From assembly GCA_963810815.1 (NCBI GenBank), contig CAWEPB010000004.1, forward strand, positions 620,001 through 684,000: a stretch of DNA of 64,000 nucleotides, written 5' to 3'. Both the position numbers and the translations under genes were made by a program. The first letter of the stretch is position 1. Each line of letters begins with the position of its first letter. Origin of the DNA: CAVQWT01 sp963810815 (GTDB lineage Bacteria > Pseudomonadota > Gammaproteobacteria > Burkholderiales > Casimicrobiaceae). Below, one piece after another: positions 1 to 10,600 of this stretch. The notes under the pieces are model-generated. The model saw only the letters and a list, made by a program, of their open reading frames with translations. It did not search any database and was not told the origin of the DNA.

Positions 1-579
1 ATAGAGGACGTGCTGGCCGCGATGCTGGCCGGGCATTACGTCGAGGAGCGGCGCCAGCTGCTCGTGGCGACGATCCGCCGCGAAGGCGTCGTGGTCCAGG
101 ACGCGCTGGCGCTGAACGAGGTCGTGGTGTCGCGCGGCATGCAGGGCGGGATGATCGAGAGCGCGATCGCGATCGACGGCCGCTTCGTCTGCGCGCTGCG
201 GGCCGACGGGCTGATCGTCGCCACGCCGACCGGATCGACCGCGTACTCGCTGTCGGCACAGGGCCCGATCGTGCATCCGCAGGTGCCGGCACTGCTGCTG
301 GTCCCGGTGGCGCCGCACGCGTTGACCAATCGTCCGCTGGTGGTCTCCGACGAGGCGCAGATCGACGTCACGCTGCTGCGCGGGAAGGAAGCGCTCGCGC
401 TCTGCGACGGGCAGGCGCGCTTCGCGCTGGCCGAGGGCGACCACGTGGCGATCCGCCGTGCCGACCATCCGGCGCGGCTGCTGCATCCCGAGGGGCACGA
501 CCATTTCGCGATGCTGCGCGAGAAACTGCACTGGAGCGAAACGCCCGAGCGGTTGCGCGTCGCCGGCGCGCCGCGCTGA
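1..579 (+). CDS. nadK: NAD kinase, C-terminal part (cut by window edge)
   Basis: Phosphorylates NAD to NADP in the cytoplasm, using ATP or polyphosphate. The frame is open from base 1, so the N-terminal part with the GGDG nucleotide motif lies outside the window; 192 residues are visible. Recognisable family signatures are the NEVVVSRG segment and the ATPTGSTAYSLSAQGP segment, the conserved TPTGSTAY loop of NAD kinases. The stop TGA lies 22 bases before the recN start, and nadK followed by recN is a common betaproteobacterial order. There is no sign of damage in the visible part. Confidence 0.95.
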   Translation: MEDVLAAMLAGHYVEERRQLLVATIRREGVVVQDALALNEVVVSRGMQGGMIESAIAIDGRFVCALRADGLIVATPTGSTAYSLSAQGPIVHPQVPALLLVPVAPHALTNRPLVVSDEAQIDVTLLRGKEALALCDGQARFALAEGDHVAIRRADHPARLLHPEGHDHFAMLREKLHWSETPERLRVAGAPR

Positions 580-601
580 AGCACGCTTCGTCACGTCGTC
601 C

Positions 602-2275
602 ATGCTGCGCCTGCTTTCGATTCGCAACTTCGTCGTCGTGGACACGCTCGATCTCGAGCTGGGGCCGGGCTTCACCGCGCTGACCGGCGAAACCGGTGCC
701 GGCAAGTCGATCCTGCTCGACGCGCTGTCGCTGCTGCTGGGCGATCGCTTCGAGCTGCGGCAGCTGCGGCCCGGTGCGGAACGGGCGGAGCTCGCCGCGT
801 CGTTCGACGTCGACGACCACCCGGCGGCGTGCGCCTGGCTCGACGAGGAGGGGCTCGCCGGCGACGACGGCACGCTGCTGCTGCGACGGACGCTCGACGC
901 GCAGGGCCGGAGCCGCGCCTGGATCAACGGCCGGCCCGCGACGCTGGCGCAGCTCGCGGCGATCGGCGGAAAGCTGGTGGACCTGCACGGCCAGCACGCG
1001 CACCAGACCCTCTCGTCGCCGGAGCAGCAGCGGATGCTGCTGGACGCCTACGGCGGCTTCACCGCTCTCGCCGGCGAGACCGCGGCGGCCTGGCGCGAGT
1101 GGCGCGCCGCGGTCGAGCGCCTCGACGCCGCCGCGGTCGCGGCGCAGGCGTCGGCGGCGGAACGCGATTTCCTCGAGGCCCGGCAGCGCGAGCTGGCCGC
1201 GCTGGCCGTCACCGCCGACGAGTGGTCCGAGCTCTCGACCGCGCAGACGCGGCTCGCCCACGCGGCGGCGCTGCTCGAGGCCGCGACCGCCGCCGAGGAC
1301 GAGCTCGCCGAACGCGACGACGCACTCCTCCGCCGGCTGGCGGCGCTCGCCACGCGGCTCGACCAGAACACGGCGCACGACCCGGCGCTGGCCGGGATCG
1401 TCGCGCTGTTCGAACCGGCGCGCATCCAGCTCGACGAGGCCGCGCGGGCGCTGCGGGCCTACCGGCAGAAGCTCGAGCTCGATCCCGGCGAACTCGCGCG
1501 GGTCGAGGAACGGCTGACCGCCATCCACGATGTCGCGCGCAAGCACCGCGTGCGGCCGGAAGCGCTGCCGTCGCTGCTCGCGGACACCGAGTCCCGCCTC
1601 GCCGCACTGGCCGAGTCGGCGGACGTCGCCGCCCTCACCCGGCGCACGGAGGCGGCTCAGGTCGCGTACCTGGCGCTTGCCGACCAGCTCACCCGCAAGC
1701 GGAACTTCGCCGCGAACGAGCTCGCGCATCGCGTCACCGACACCATGCAGGAGCTGGCGATGGACGGCGGCCGTTTCGAAGTCGCCCTGGTGCCGGTCGC
1801 CGCGCCGGCGAGCTTCGGTGCGGAGCAGGTCGAGTTCCGCGTCGCGGGGCACCCGAAGCAGCCGCTGGGACCGCTCGCCCGGGTCGCCTCGGGTGGCGAG
1901 CTGTCCCGGATCGCGCTGGCCGTGCAGGTGGTCACGAGCGAGGCCGGGGCCGTGCCGACGCTGATCTTCGACGAAGTGGACACCGGCATCGGCGGCGCCG
2001 TGGCCGGAACGGTCGGGCGGCTGATGCAGTCGCTCGCGGCACGGCGGCAGGTGCTCACGGTGACCCATCTGCCGCAGGTGGCCGCGTTCGCCGACGCGCA
2101 CTTCCGCGTGGTCAAGCTGGGAGACGAGGCAACGGTCCGGACCTCGGTGACCGAGCTCGGCGCCACGGCGCGCGTCGAGGAACTCGCGCGGATGCTGGCC
2201 GGCTCGGCGATCACCGCCAAGACCCGTGCGCACGCCCGCGAACTCTACGAGCAGCACCGCCGGCGTGCCGCCTGA
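602..2275 (+). CDS. recN: DNA repair protein RecN
   Basis: SMC-like ATPase acting in double-strand-break repair and recombination. The 557-residue length matches the family (about 550). The Walker A GETGAGKS is at residues 29-36, a long coiled-coil middle rich in Ala, Glu and Arg follows, and the C-terminal ATPase half has the ASGGELSR signature near residue 430 and the Walker B LIFDEVDTGIGG near 455. The start at 602 is chosen because family N-termini begin MLRLLSIRNF; the longer open frame upstream only overlaps nadK. It follows nadK in the same direction with a short gap, so the two are probably co-transcribed. LexA control is common for recN, but I see no convincing LexA box here. Confidence 0.96.
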   Translation: MLRLLSIRNFVVVDTLDLELGPGFTALTGETGAGKSILLDALSLLLGDRFELRQLRPGAERAELAASFDVDDHPAACAWLDEEGLAGDDGTLLLRRTLDAQGRSRAWINGRPATLAQLAAIGGKLVDLHGQHAHQTLSSPEQQRMLLDAYGGFTALAGETAAAWREWRAAVERLDAAAVAAQASAAERDFLEARQRELAALAVTADEWSELSTAQTRLAHAAALLEAATAAEDELAERDDALLRRLAALATRLDQNTAHDPALAGIVALFEPARIQLDEAARALRAYRQKLELDPGELARVEERLTAIHDVARKHRVRPEALPSLLADTESRLAALAESADVAALTRRTEAAQVAYLALADQLTRKRNFAANELAHRVTDTMQELAMDGGRFEVALVPVAAPASFGAEQVEFRVAGHPKQPLGPLARVASGGELSRIALAVQVVTSEAGAVPTLIFDEVDTGIGGAVAGTVGRLMQSLAARRQVLTVTHLPQVAAFADAHFRVVKLGDEATVRTSVTELGATARVEELARMLAGSAITAKTRAHARELYEQHRRRAA

Positions 2276-2296
2276 GCACGTCCGGCCCGCAGGCCG

Positions 2297-3292
2297 TCAG
2301 CGCGCGCGGATGGCGACGCCCGACGTCGTGCGCAGCGGGAGCGAGCCCGTGACCCTGGCGCGCGACGCCGTGGGCGACTTCCTGTAGGTCGACCCGACCT
2401 TGACGTTGGCGACGCGTGCCGAGGCCTTGCTGCCGGGCACCGGCATCCCCTCGCCGGTCTCCAGCCAGTGCCGCACCCGCTGTGCATCACCCAGCCGGGT
2501 ATAGCGCCCGAGGGAATCGAGCAGCACGATCACGAACGGCCGGCTGCCGATGTTCGCGAGCATGACCAGGCACTTGCCGGCCTCGCGGATGTAGCCGGTC
2601 TTCGACAGAACGATGTCCCAGCCTGCGCGCTCGTCGCGGACCAGTGCGTTCGAATTGTTGAATCCGAGCATGCGGCCCGACGGCTGCACCTCGACGAAGT
2701 ACGACGCCGTGGTGCTGTACTCGCGGATCAGCGGGTACTGCGATGCGGCCGCGACCATGCGCGCCAGATCGTTCGCCGTCGAGACGTTCTCGGCCGAAAG
2801 CCCGGTTGCGTCGGAGAAGTGCGTGCGCTGCATGCCGAGCGCGATCGCCTTGTCGTTCATCGCCGCGACGAACGCGGGCGTGCCACCCGGGTAGTGCCGG
2901 GCCAGCGCCGACGATGCACGGTTTTCGGAGGCCATCAGCGCAAGGCGCAGCATTTCCCGTCGCGGCAATTCCACGCCCATGCCGAGCCGGGACCGGGTGC
3001 CCTTGATGTAATCCAGGTCCCCGACATCGACCGCGACCGGCTCGTCCAGGGACAGTCCGGCATCCAGCGTGACCATCGCCGTCATCAGCTTGGTAAGCGA
3101 GGCGATCGGCGTCACTTCGTCGGCGGCCTTCGAGTAGACGGGCGTTCCGTCCGCCGCGTCGATGACGATGGCGTTCGCCGAGGCCAGCTTCAGCTTGCCG
3201 GGATCCGGGGCGGCAAAGGACTGCGCGCCCGCAGGCGTCAACGACGCGCAGGCGATTTGCGCAGCAAAAACAATGAAGAGGGCGCGAATCAT
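2297..3292 (-). CDS. pbpG: D-alanyl-D-alanine endopeptidase (PBP7/8 family)
   Basis: Periplasmic penicillin-binding protein of the S11 peptidase family that trims peptidoglycan cross-links. The 331-residue product starts with a hydrophobic signal peptide (residues 1-23, ending near AGA). All three active-site motifs are present: SLTK with nucleophile Ser65 and Lys68, SEN at 122-124, and KTG at 231-233. The start at 3292 is chosen because it directly precedes the signal peptide; the open frame continues upstream through G-rich sequence without family resemblance. It converges on recN with only 21 bases between stop codons. The 255 bases upstream (3293-3548) are G-rich and hold no gene. Confidence 0.93.
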   Translation of the reverse strand: MIRALFIVFAAQIACASLTPAGAQSFAAPDPGKLKLASANAIVIDAADGTPVYSKAADEVTPIASLTKLMTAMVTLDAGLSLDEPVAVDVGDLDYIKGTRSRLGMGVELPRREMLRLALMASENRASSALARHYPGGTPAFVAAMNDKAIALGMQRTHFSDATGLSAENVSTANDLARMVAAASQYPLIREYSTTASYFVEVQPSGRMLGFNNSNALVRDERAGWDIVLSKTGYIREAGKCLVMLANIGSRPFVIVLLDSLGRYTRLGDAQRVRHWLETGEGMPVPGSKASARVANVKVGSTYRKSPTASRARVTGSLPLRTTSGVAIRAR

Positions 3293-3548
3293 CAGGTTTG
3301 GCCTCAAGTCCAAAGGCCTTATAGCACGGCTCGCCGGCACGCGACAATCCCCACCGCAGATCGAGGTCATGCAAATCATGGAGTTGCGGGACCACGACGC
3401 AACAGCAGGGGCGTCGGTGCCGGCCCCGGCGCGTGCCGGGGGACGACGGGACGGGGGCGGGGGACGGGGGAATGGTCGGAGGGTGAAGCGCGGTCGCCGG
3501 GCGACCCCGGGGACGGTCGCGGACCCGTCCCGCCGGGGCGGGAGCCGT

Positions 3549-5381
3549 TCAGGCGCTGAAGGCCGGCTCGCCCACCGCGGATGCGGGCTCGCCTTCGCGC
3601 TCGGTCTGCTGGAGCTGCCACATCCGCGCATAGGTCCCGGCGGCGTCGAGCAGCGCCGCGTGCCGACCCCGCTCGACGATGCGCCCGCCGTCGAGGACCA
3701 GGATCTCGTCGGCGTCGACGATCGTCGACAGCCGGTGCGCGATCACCAGCGTCGTGCGGTTCTCGGCGATCCGCTTCAGCTCGGCCTGGATCGCCTTCTC
3801 CGACTTCGAATCCAGCGCACTCGTCGCCTCGTCGAAGATCAGGATCCGCGGATTCTTCAGGATGGCGCGGGCGATCGCGACCCGCTGCTTCTCGCCACCC
3901 GAGAGCTTGAGCCCGCGTTCCCCGACGGGGGTGCCGTAGCCCTCGGGCAGCGACACGATGAAGTCGTGGATCTGGGCGAGGCGCGCCGCGTGCTCGATCT
4001 CCTCGCGCGACGCCCCCGGCCGCCCGTAGGCGATGTTGTACTCGATCGAATCGTTGAACAGCACCGTGTCCTGCGGGACGATGCCGATCGCGGCGCGGAC
4101 GCTCGCCTGCTGGACGTCCCGCAGGTCGCGGCCGTCGATGGCTACGCTGCCGCCGCCGACGTCGTAGAAGCGGAACAGCAGGCGGGCGAGCGTCGACTTG
4201 CCCGACCCGGACGGTCCGACGACGGCAACGGTGCGTCCCGGGGGAATGGCGAAGCTGACGCCGAACAGGATCTGCCGGTTGGGCTCGTACGAAAAGTCGA
4301 CGCGGTCGAAGCGGACTACGCCGGATCCCGGCGGGAGCGGCGGCGCGCCAGGGGCGTCGGCGACCTCGGTGTTTTCGGCGGCGAGCGCGAACATCCGCTC
4401 CATGTCGGCGGTCGCCTGCTTGATCTCGCGGTAGACGACGCCGAGAAAATTGAGCGGGATGTAGACCTGGATCATGAAGGCGTTCACGAGGACGAGGTCG
4501 CCCACGGTCATCGTGCGGTCGACCACGCCGACGGTCGCCCGCCACATGATCAGCGTGACGGCGACGGCGATGATCGCGCTCTGCGAGACGTTGAGCAGCG
4601 ACAGCGAGGTCTGGCTCTTCACGGCGGCGACCTCCCAGCGCTGCATGCTCTCGTCGTAGCGCCGCGCCTCGAACTGCTCGTTGCCGAAGTACTTGACGGT
4701 CTCGTAGTTGAGCAGGCTGTCGATCGCGCGCGTGTTCGCCTTCGAGTCGAGTTCGTTCATCTGCCGGCGGAAGTTGGTCCGCCACTCGGTGATCGCCACG
4801 GTGGCGACGACGTAGAGCGTCAGCGCGGTCAGCGTGATCGCGATGAACGTCCATTCGTAGCGGGTGGCGAGAATCGTCGAGACGAGACTGATCTCGACCA
4901 GCGTGGGCAGGATCGAGAACAGCGTGTAGCCGATCAGCGTGGAGATGCCACGCGTCCCGCGCTCGACGTCGCGCGTCAGGCCGCCGGTCTGCCGGGCCAG
5001 ATGGAAGCGCAGGCTGAGCGCATGCAGGTGCTGGAACACCTCGAGCGCGATCGTCCGGACGGCGCGCTGGGTGACCTTGGCGAACAGGAATTCGCGCAGC
5101 TCGGTGAACAGCGTCGTCGACAGCCGCAGCGCGCCGTACGCGACCAGCAGCGCGAGCGGCACGGCCAGCAGCGCCGACTCGCGATCGAGCCGATCGACGA
5201 TCTCCTTCAGCAGCAGCGGGACGCCGACGTTGGCGACTTTGGCGACGACGAGGCAGGCCAGCGCGGCGCCCACCCGCCAGCGGTACGTCCACAGGTAGGG
5301 CAGCAGGCGGCGGATCGTGCCCCAGTCGCCACCGGCCCCGGCGGCCGGAGGAGATACCGTTGACGGACTGGTTCGGCGCAT
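3549..5381 (-). CDS. ABC exporter of the ATM1/heavy-metal type (permease-ATPase fusion)
   Basis: Half-transporter of 610 residues with an N-terminal six-helix membrane domain (about residues 30-330) and a C-terminal nucleotide-binding domain. Walker A GPSGSGKST lies near residue 390, the LSGGEKQR signature near 490 and Walker B ILIFDEATSALD near 513, followed by the switch His in IAHRLST. The family exports glutathione-linked or metal-linked substrates and works as a homodimer in the inner membrane. The membrane part (VFQHLHALSLRFHLARQTGG) matches the ATM1-like group rather than lipid A flippases. The gene stands alone between pbpG and the repeat element at 5402. The substrate cannot be told from sequence. 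Confidence 0.9.
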   Translation of the reverse strand: MRRTSPSTVSPPAAGAGGDWGTIRRLLPYLWTYRWRVGAALACLVVAKVANVGVPLLLKEIVDRLDRESALLAVPLALLVAYGALRLSTTLFTELREFLFAKVTQRAVRTIALEVFQHLHALSLRFHLARQTGGLTRDVERGTRGISTLIGYTLFSILPTLVEISLVSTILATRYEWTFIAITLTALTLYVVATVAITEWRTNFRRQMNELDSKANTRAIDSLLNYETVKYFGNEQFEARRYDESMQRWEVAAVKSQTSLSLLNVSQSAIIAVAVTLIMWRATVGVVDRTMTVGDLVLVNAFMIQVYIPLNFLGVVYREIKQATADMERMFALAAENTEVADAPGAPPLPPGSGVVRFDRVDFSYEPNRQILFGVSFAIPPGRTVAVVGPSGSGKSTLARLLFRFYDVGGGSVAIDGRDLRDVQQASVRAAIGIVPQDTVLFNDSIEYNIAYGRPGASREEIEHAARLAQIHDFIVSLPEGYGTPVGERGLKLSGGEKQRVAIARAILKNPRILIFDEATSALDSKSEKAIQAELKRIAENRTTLVIAHRLSTIVDADEILVLDGGRIVERGRHAALLDAAGTYARMWQLQQTEREGEPASAVGEPAFSA

Positions 5382-5401
5382 CGTCGAAGTCTAGCCCGAA
5401 T

Positions 5402-5605
5402 CGGGGTCAGGTCGAATTTAGGTCAATCGCGCCCGGACAACTGCGCCGCCGGCGCCCATCGTCTCGGCAATGATGACGGTTCGCAGCGCACCCTGCCATC
5501 GTCTTTCCGGACGATGGCGGCGCAGGTCGCCGCCGGCTACCGTGCAATAAGCGGGAAATTCCGGGGCGAAGAGCCGCTGCTGCCCTAAATTGAACCTGAC
5601 CCCGA
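5402..5605. repeat. REP/REPIN-like element with inverted ends
   Basis: The left end reads GGGGTCAGGTCGAATTTAGG (from 5403) and the right end, at about 5584-5603, is its reverse complement with two differences. Such GGGGTCAGGT ends are typical of REP-type sequences mobilised by RAYT (Y1 HUH) transposases. The interior, about 160 bases, carries a perfect 9-bp stem at 5495-5503/5510-5518 with a 6-base loop. No transposase is encoded here, so this would be a non-autonomous copy. The right end overlaps the last codons and stop of clsB. I see only one copy in the window. Confidence 0.6.
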
Positions 5606-6811
5606 AGAGGGGGTTGCCGAACCGACGGGCCGGTGCCGGCGGCGGCGGAACCAATCGTCACGGCCGTAGCCGAGCATGCCCATCGCGACCCTGACCACGC
5701 CGTAGGCCAGCCAGTTGAGCAGCTTGTACAGCCGCGGCCGCTGCCGCCAGCGCGCGACCCGGACGGGCTCGGCGCCGTGCTGGATCATCTGCGTCAACTC
5801 CAGCCGCAGCTGATCCGCGAAATAGGGATCCCGAACGACGACATTGGCCTCGCGCGCCATCAGCAGGCTGTACGGATCGATGTTCGACGAGCCGACCGTC
5901 GCCCAGCGGTCGTCGACGACCGCGACCTTCGCGTGCAGGAACGACAGGTGGTACTCCTGGATTTCGACGCCGGCTGCAAGCAGCTGTCCGTACAGCGCGC
6001 GCGACGCATAGTGCAGCAGGGCGTACTCGACGCGCGCCTGCAGCAGCAGAGTGACCTTGACACCGCGCCCGGCGGCGGCGATCAGCGCCCGCCGGAAGCG
6101 GATGCCGGGAAAGAAGTAGGAGTTCGCGATCAGGATTTCCTGCCGGGCCGTCCGTATGGCGGCAAGGTAGGCACGCTCGATGTCGCGGCGGTGCCGGAGG
6201 TTGTCGCGGATCACGAACTTCGCCGTCTGGCCGCCCGCGCGCTTCGCCCGGCGCGGCGACGGGAACAGCGGCACGTCGCTGCGATTGAACTGCACCAGCT
6301 CGACCAGCGCCCACACGCGCTGCATCGTGCGCACGATCGGCACCAGCAGCGGCCCCTCGATCCGCACCGCGAAGTCGATCCGCGGCGGGCGATGCCCGGG
6401 CGTGTGCATGTCGTCGATCACGTTGATGCCGCCGACGAACGCCACGCGCGCATCGACGTGCACCAGCTTGCGGTGCAGCCTCCGCAGCCGATGCGAGCGG
6501 AACTGCCAGGGCGCGATCTCGGGCCGGTACTTGCGCAGCGTGATGCCCGCGGCCGCCAGCGTCGCCTCCAGCGCCGGCGTCAGGTACAGGCGCGCCCCCC
6601 AGCCGTCGACGAGGACCCGCACCAGCACCCCCCGACCGGCGGCCCGCACCAGCGCGCCGGTCACCGCCTTGCCGGCGTCGTCGTCGGCGTAGATGTAGGT
6701 TTCGACCCACACCTCGCGCTCGGCCGCGTCGATCGCCGCGACGAGCGCCGGGAAATACTCGGTGCCGTTGCGCAGCAGCGCGATCCGATTGCCCGGCTGG
6801 AAGCGGTTCAT
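5585..6811 (-). CDS. clsB: Cardiolipin synthase B-type phospholipase D family protein
   Basis: Inner-membrane-associated transphosphatidylase that makes cardiolipin. It has 408 residues with two HKD motifs: H113-x-K115-x4-D120 followed by GGIN (127-130), and H293-x-K295-x4-D300 followed by GSSN (307-310). The start at 6811 overlaps the stop of the upstream gene by 4 bases (ATGA), so translation is coupled. The same pair order (ybhP then ybhO/clsB) occurs in enterobacteria. The last residues and the TAG stop lie inside the right arm of the REP-like element at 5402-5605, so the C-terminal tail (roughly SSGSGSI) is derived from the element; the catalytic core is not affected. Confidence 0.9.
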   Translation of the reverse strand: MNRFQPGNRIALLRNGTEYFPALVAAIDAAEREVWVETYIYADDDAGKAVTGALVRAAGRGVLVRVLVDGWGARLYLTPALEATLAAAGITLRKYRPEIAPWQFRSHRLRRLHRKLVHVDARVAFVGGINVIDDMHTPGHRPPRIDFAVRIEGPLLVPIVRTMQRVWALVELVQFNRSDVPLFPSPRRAKRAGGQTAKFVIRDNLRHRRDIERAYLAAIRTARQEILIANSYFFPGIRFRRALIAAAGRGVKVTLLLQARVEYALLHYASRALYGQLLAAGVEIQEYHLSFLHAKVAVVDDRWATVGSSNIDPYSLLMAREANVVVRDPYFADQLRLELTQMIQHGAEPVRVARWRQRPRLYKLLNWLAYGVVRVAMGMLGYGRDDWFRRRRHRPVGSATPSSGSGSI

Positions 6812-7566
6812 CGCCGCCGCGGCAGGGTGTCGAAGGTCGCAGCCAGCGCGGCGTGATCGGACACGCGCGCCCCGGGATACGCGTAGTGGACGTGCGCCTC
6901 GACGATCTTGAGGCCGCGCGCGTAGATGCGATCGAGCCGGAACACCGGCATCACCGACGGAAACGTCCGCGCCGGCCGGCCGCGCACCGACTCGAACACC
7001 TCCTCGACGCCGAGCGTGTCGGTCAGCACCCGGTTCGCCTTGTGGCGCCAGTCGTTGAAGTCGCCGGCGATGATGAGCGGCGCATCCTTCGGCACGGTGT
7101 CGCGGATGCGCTCGCAGAGCGCGCGGATCTGCCACTGCCGCCCGCGCTCGAACAGCCCGAGGTGGACGTTGAGGCAGTGCAGCGACGGCCTGCGCGGTCC
7201 CAGGTTTACCTCGCAGTGGAGCAGCCCGCGGCTCTCGAACGCATGCGCCGAGATGTCCATGTTCTCGTGCGCGACGACCGGGAACCGGGACAGGAACGCG
7301 TTGCCGTGGTGCCCGTGCTGGTACACGGCGTTCTTGCCGTAGACGACCTCCTGCCACACCGTGTCGGCGATGTACTCGTGCTGCGGCTTGAGGGGCCAGT
7401 CGACGAACCGGCCGGCATGCCGTTCGTGCCCGCCCTGGACCTCCTGCAGGAACAGGATGTCGGCGGACAGCCCGTGCAGGCGGTCGCGCAACTCGCGGAT
7501 CACCACGCGCCGCTTGAAGTACGAGAAGCCCTTGTGGATGTTGTAGGTGGCGACGGTGAAGCGCAC
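6808..7566 (-). CDS. Endonuclease/exonuclease/phosphatase family protein (YbhP-like)
   Basis: A 252-residue member of the EEP fold (DNase I/APE1/sphingomyelinase superfamily). Metal and catalytic motifs are visible: YNIHKG at residues 8-13, LQEVQ with metal-ligand Glu42, NVHL, GDFNDW and the terminal SDHAAL. The family cleaves phosphodiesters; partner genes suggest a phospholipid-related job, but the substrate is not proven. It shares ATGA with clsB and is the first gene of that pair. No signal peptide is seen. Confidence 0.85.
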   Translation of the reverse strand: MRFTVATYNIHKGFSYFKRRVVIRELRDRLHGLSADILFLQEVQGGHERHAGRFVDWPLKPQHEYIADTVWQEVVYGKNAVYQHGHHGNAFLSRFPVVAHENMDISAHAFESRGLLHCEVNLGPRRPSLHCLNVHLGLFERGRQWQIRALCERIRDTVPKDAPLIIAGDFNDWRHKANRVLTDTLGVEEVFESVRGRPARTFPSVMPVFRLDRIYARGLKIVEAHVHYAYPGARVSDHAALAATFDTLPRRR

Positions 7567-7663
7567 GACGGACCCGGGGCGACGGGGATCAGCGCACCGC
7601 GGCGCGCGGCACGGGGCATCATCTTAGCCGAACCCGGCAGGGCGGCATCGACACGGCGCGCCG

Positions 7664-10600
7664 TCACGACGCCCCGCCCCGCCCGGCCGCCGCCAGGTGC
7701 CGCAATTCCCGCAGCGCGACGGACACCCGCGCAAGATCGAGCGTGCCGGCGTGCGCGAGCTCGTCGACCAGGCGCTGCGCCCGCTCCAGCGCGGTGCGGT
7801 GCCGTGTCTGCCATGCGGCCACCCGGGCGTCCACCGTCCCGGCCGGCGCGGCCGCGAGCACTTCGCGCGTCAGCGCCTGGTGCAGGCCGGCGACGTCGTC
7901 GTGCAGCGCGGCGCGCGCAAGTCCCTGCCAGTGCCCGTCCGACGGCAGTGCGGCCACCGCCTGCTTCAGGCCGTCGAGGCCGAGGCCCGCGCCGAGCGCG
8001 AAATGCACGCCGGCGACCAGCGCGACGTCGTCCCTTCCCTCGCCCGCGCATTCGGCGATGTCGGGCGCCGCGGCGAGCGGCTCGACCGTCGCCGCGGAAA
8101 GCGCCAGCGCTGCGGGCACCCCGGCAGCGACGAGCGCGGCGACGCGGGCGTCGACCCGGGCGCGGGCGTCGCCCGCCAGGGCGTCGGGCAGCCGCGCCGC
8201 GACCGTGGCGACCGCCGGCGCGAATCGGGCGATGGTCGCCGCCATGTCGTCGGCGAGCCGGGCGCTGCGGAGGAACCACGTCGTTCCGCGTGCGACCAGG
8301 CGGCCGGCGTCGATCACCAGTTCCGCCTGCACTTCGTCGGCGACCACGTTGTCGAGTGCCTCCACCGCCCTCCAGTAAGGCACCAAGGCGAACGATTCCC
8401 TCGCCAGCAGGTACGCCCGCACGACGTCGGCCGGCGGCGCGCTGGTCCCCTCCATCATCCCGTGGACGAAGGTGCTGCCGACGCGGTTGACCATGCTGTT
8501 CACCACGTGCGTCGCGATGATCTCGCGCTTCAGCGGGTGCTTCGCCATGTAGCCGGCGTAGCGCTCCCGCAGGGGCGCCGGGAAGTAGCGCGCCAGCGCG
8601 GTCCCGACCCACGGGTCGTCGGGCAGCGCCGACGCGAGGAGTTCGTCGTAGAGCCAGATCTTCGAGTACGCGAGCAGCACCGCGCGCTCCGGCGCGGTCA
8701 GGCCCCCGCCCTTGGCGCGCCGCTCGGCGATCGCCTCGTCGGTCGGCAGGAACTCGATCGCGCGGTTCAGGCGGCCGGCCTTCTCGAGAAACCGGATGAA
8801 CCGGGCCTGCGGCTCCAGCAGACGCGGCGCGATGCGCTCGCCCACCGAGAGCACCTGCGTCTGCGCGTAATTGTCGCGCAGCACCAGCGCCGCGACGTCG
8901 TCGGTCATCGACGCCAGCAGTTCGTTGCGCTGCTTCAGCGTCAGCTCCCCGTCGGCGATCGGCAGCCCGAGCAGGATCTTGATGTTGACTTCGTGGTCGG
9001 AGGTGTCGACTCCGGCCGAATTGTCGATGGCATCGGTGTAGATGCGCCCTCCGGCCTGCGCGTACTCGATGCGGCCGCGCTGGGTGAAGCCGAGGTTGCC
9101 GCCCTCGCCGACGACCCTGCAGCGCAGTTCGCGGCCGTTGATGCGCACGGCGTCGCTGGCGCGGTCGCCGACCTCGGCGTGCGTCTCGGTCGTCGCCTTG
9201 ACATAGGTGCCGATGCCGCCGTTGTAGAGCAGGTCCACGGGCGCCCTGAGGATCGCGCTGATCAGCTCGTTCGGCGGCAGCTTGTCGGCGTCGACCCCCA
9301 GCGCCGCGCGCACCTGCGGCGAGAGCGGGATCGCCTTCGCCGACCGCGGCCACACGCCGCCGCCCGCGGAAATCAGCTTCTCGTCGTAGTCGGCCCACGA
9401 CGAGCGCGGCAGCTCGAACAGCCGCCTCCGCTCGGCGAAGCTCGCCGCCGCGTCGGGAGCGGGGTCCAGGAAGACGTGACGGTGGTCGAAGGCGGCGAGC
9501 AGCCGGACGTGCGGCGACAGCAGCATGCCGTTGCCGAACACGTCGCCGGACATGTCGCCGACGCCGACGACCGTGATCGGCGTCGTCTGGGTGTCGATGC
9601 CGAGCTCGCGGAAGTGCCGCTTCACCGATTCCCAGGCGCCGCGCGCGGTGATGCCCATCTTCTTGTGATCGTAGCCGACCGATCCGCCCGAGGCGAAGGC
9701 GTCGTCGAGCCAGAAGCCGTATTCCTTTGCGATCGCGTTGGCGTAGTCGGAGAACGACGCGGTGCCCTTGTCCGCCGCGACGACCAGGTAAGGGTCGTCG
9801 CCGTCGTGGCGATGGACGTCCGGCGGCGGCACCACCGCGCCGGCGACGAGGTTGTCGGTGAGGTCGAGCAGGCCCCGCAGGTAGTCCTGGTAACAGGCGA
9901 CGCCTTCCTTGAGGTACGCGTCGCGGTCGGCCGGATTCGGGGCGCGCTTCAGCACGAAGCCGCCCTTCGAGCCGACCGGCACGATGACGATGTTCTTCAC
10001 CATCTGCGCCTTCATCAGGCCCAGCACCTCGGTCCGGTAGTCCTCCGGCCGGTCCGACCAGCGCAGACCGCCGCGCGCGACCTTGCCCCCGCGCAGGTGC
10101 ACACCCTCGAATCGCGGCGCGTACACGAAGATCTCGAACTTCGGCTTCGGCTCCGGCAGCCCGGGCACCTTCGCCGGGTCGAACTTGAAGGACAGGTAGG
10201 CCCGTCTGCGCCCCGCCGCGTCGCGGCGCCAGAAATTCGTGCGCACCGTCGCCAGGATCAGCGCCAGCAGCTGGCGCAGCACGCGGTCCTCGGACAGGTT
10301 GGTCACGTGTTCGAGCGCAGCCTCGATCGCGCGCACCTGCCGCGCCGCCGCGTCGTCGTCGCGCCCGGCCGGATCGAAACGCAACCGGAACAGCGAGACC
10401 AGCAGTCGCGCGATCGCCGGCTGGTTGCCGAGGGTCGCCTCGATGAAGGGCTGCGACAGCGTGAATCCGGTCTGCCGCAGATAGCGCGCATAGGCGCGCA
10501 GCACGACGACCTCGTCGGCGGCGAGCCGCGCGGTGAGCACGAGCCGGTTGAAATCGTCGTTGTCGACTTCGCCGGCGTAGACGCGCGCGAAGGCGTCCTC

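Noticed and set aside
3162..5363. 733-codon plus-strand frame opposite the ABC exporter
   Set aside because: Antisense to an intact ABC transporter with all motifs; no domain in the translated product.
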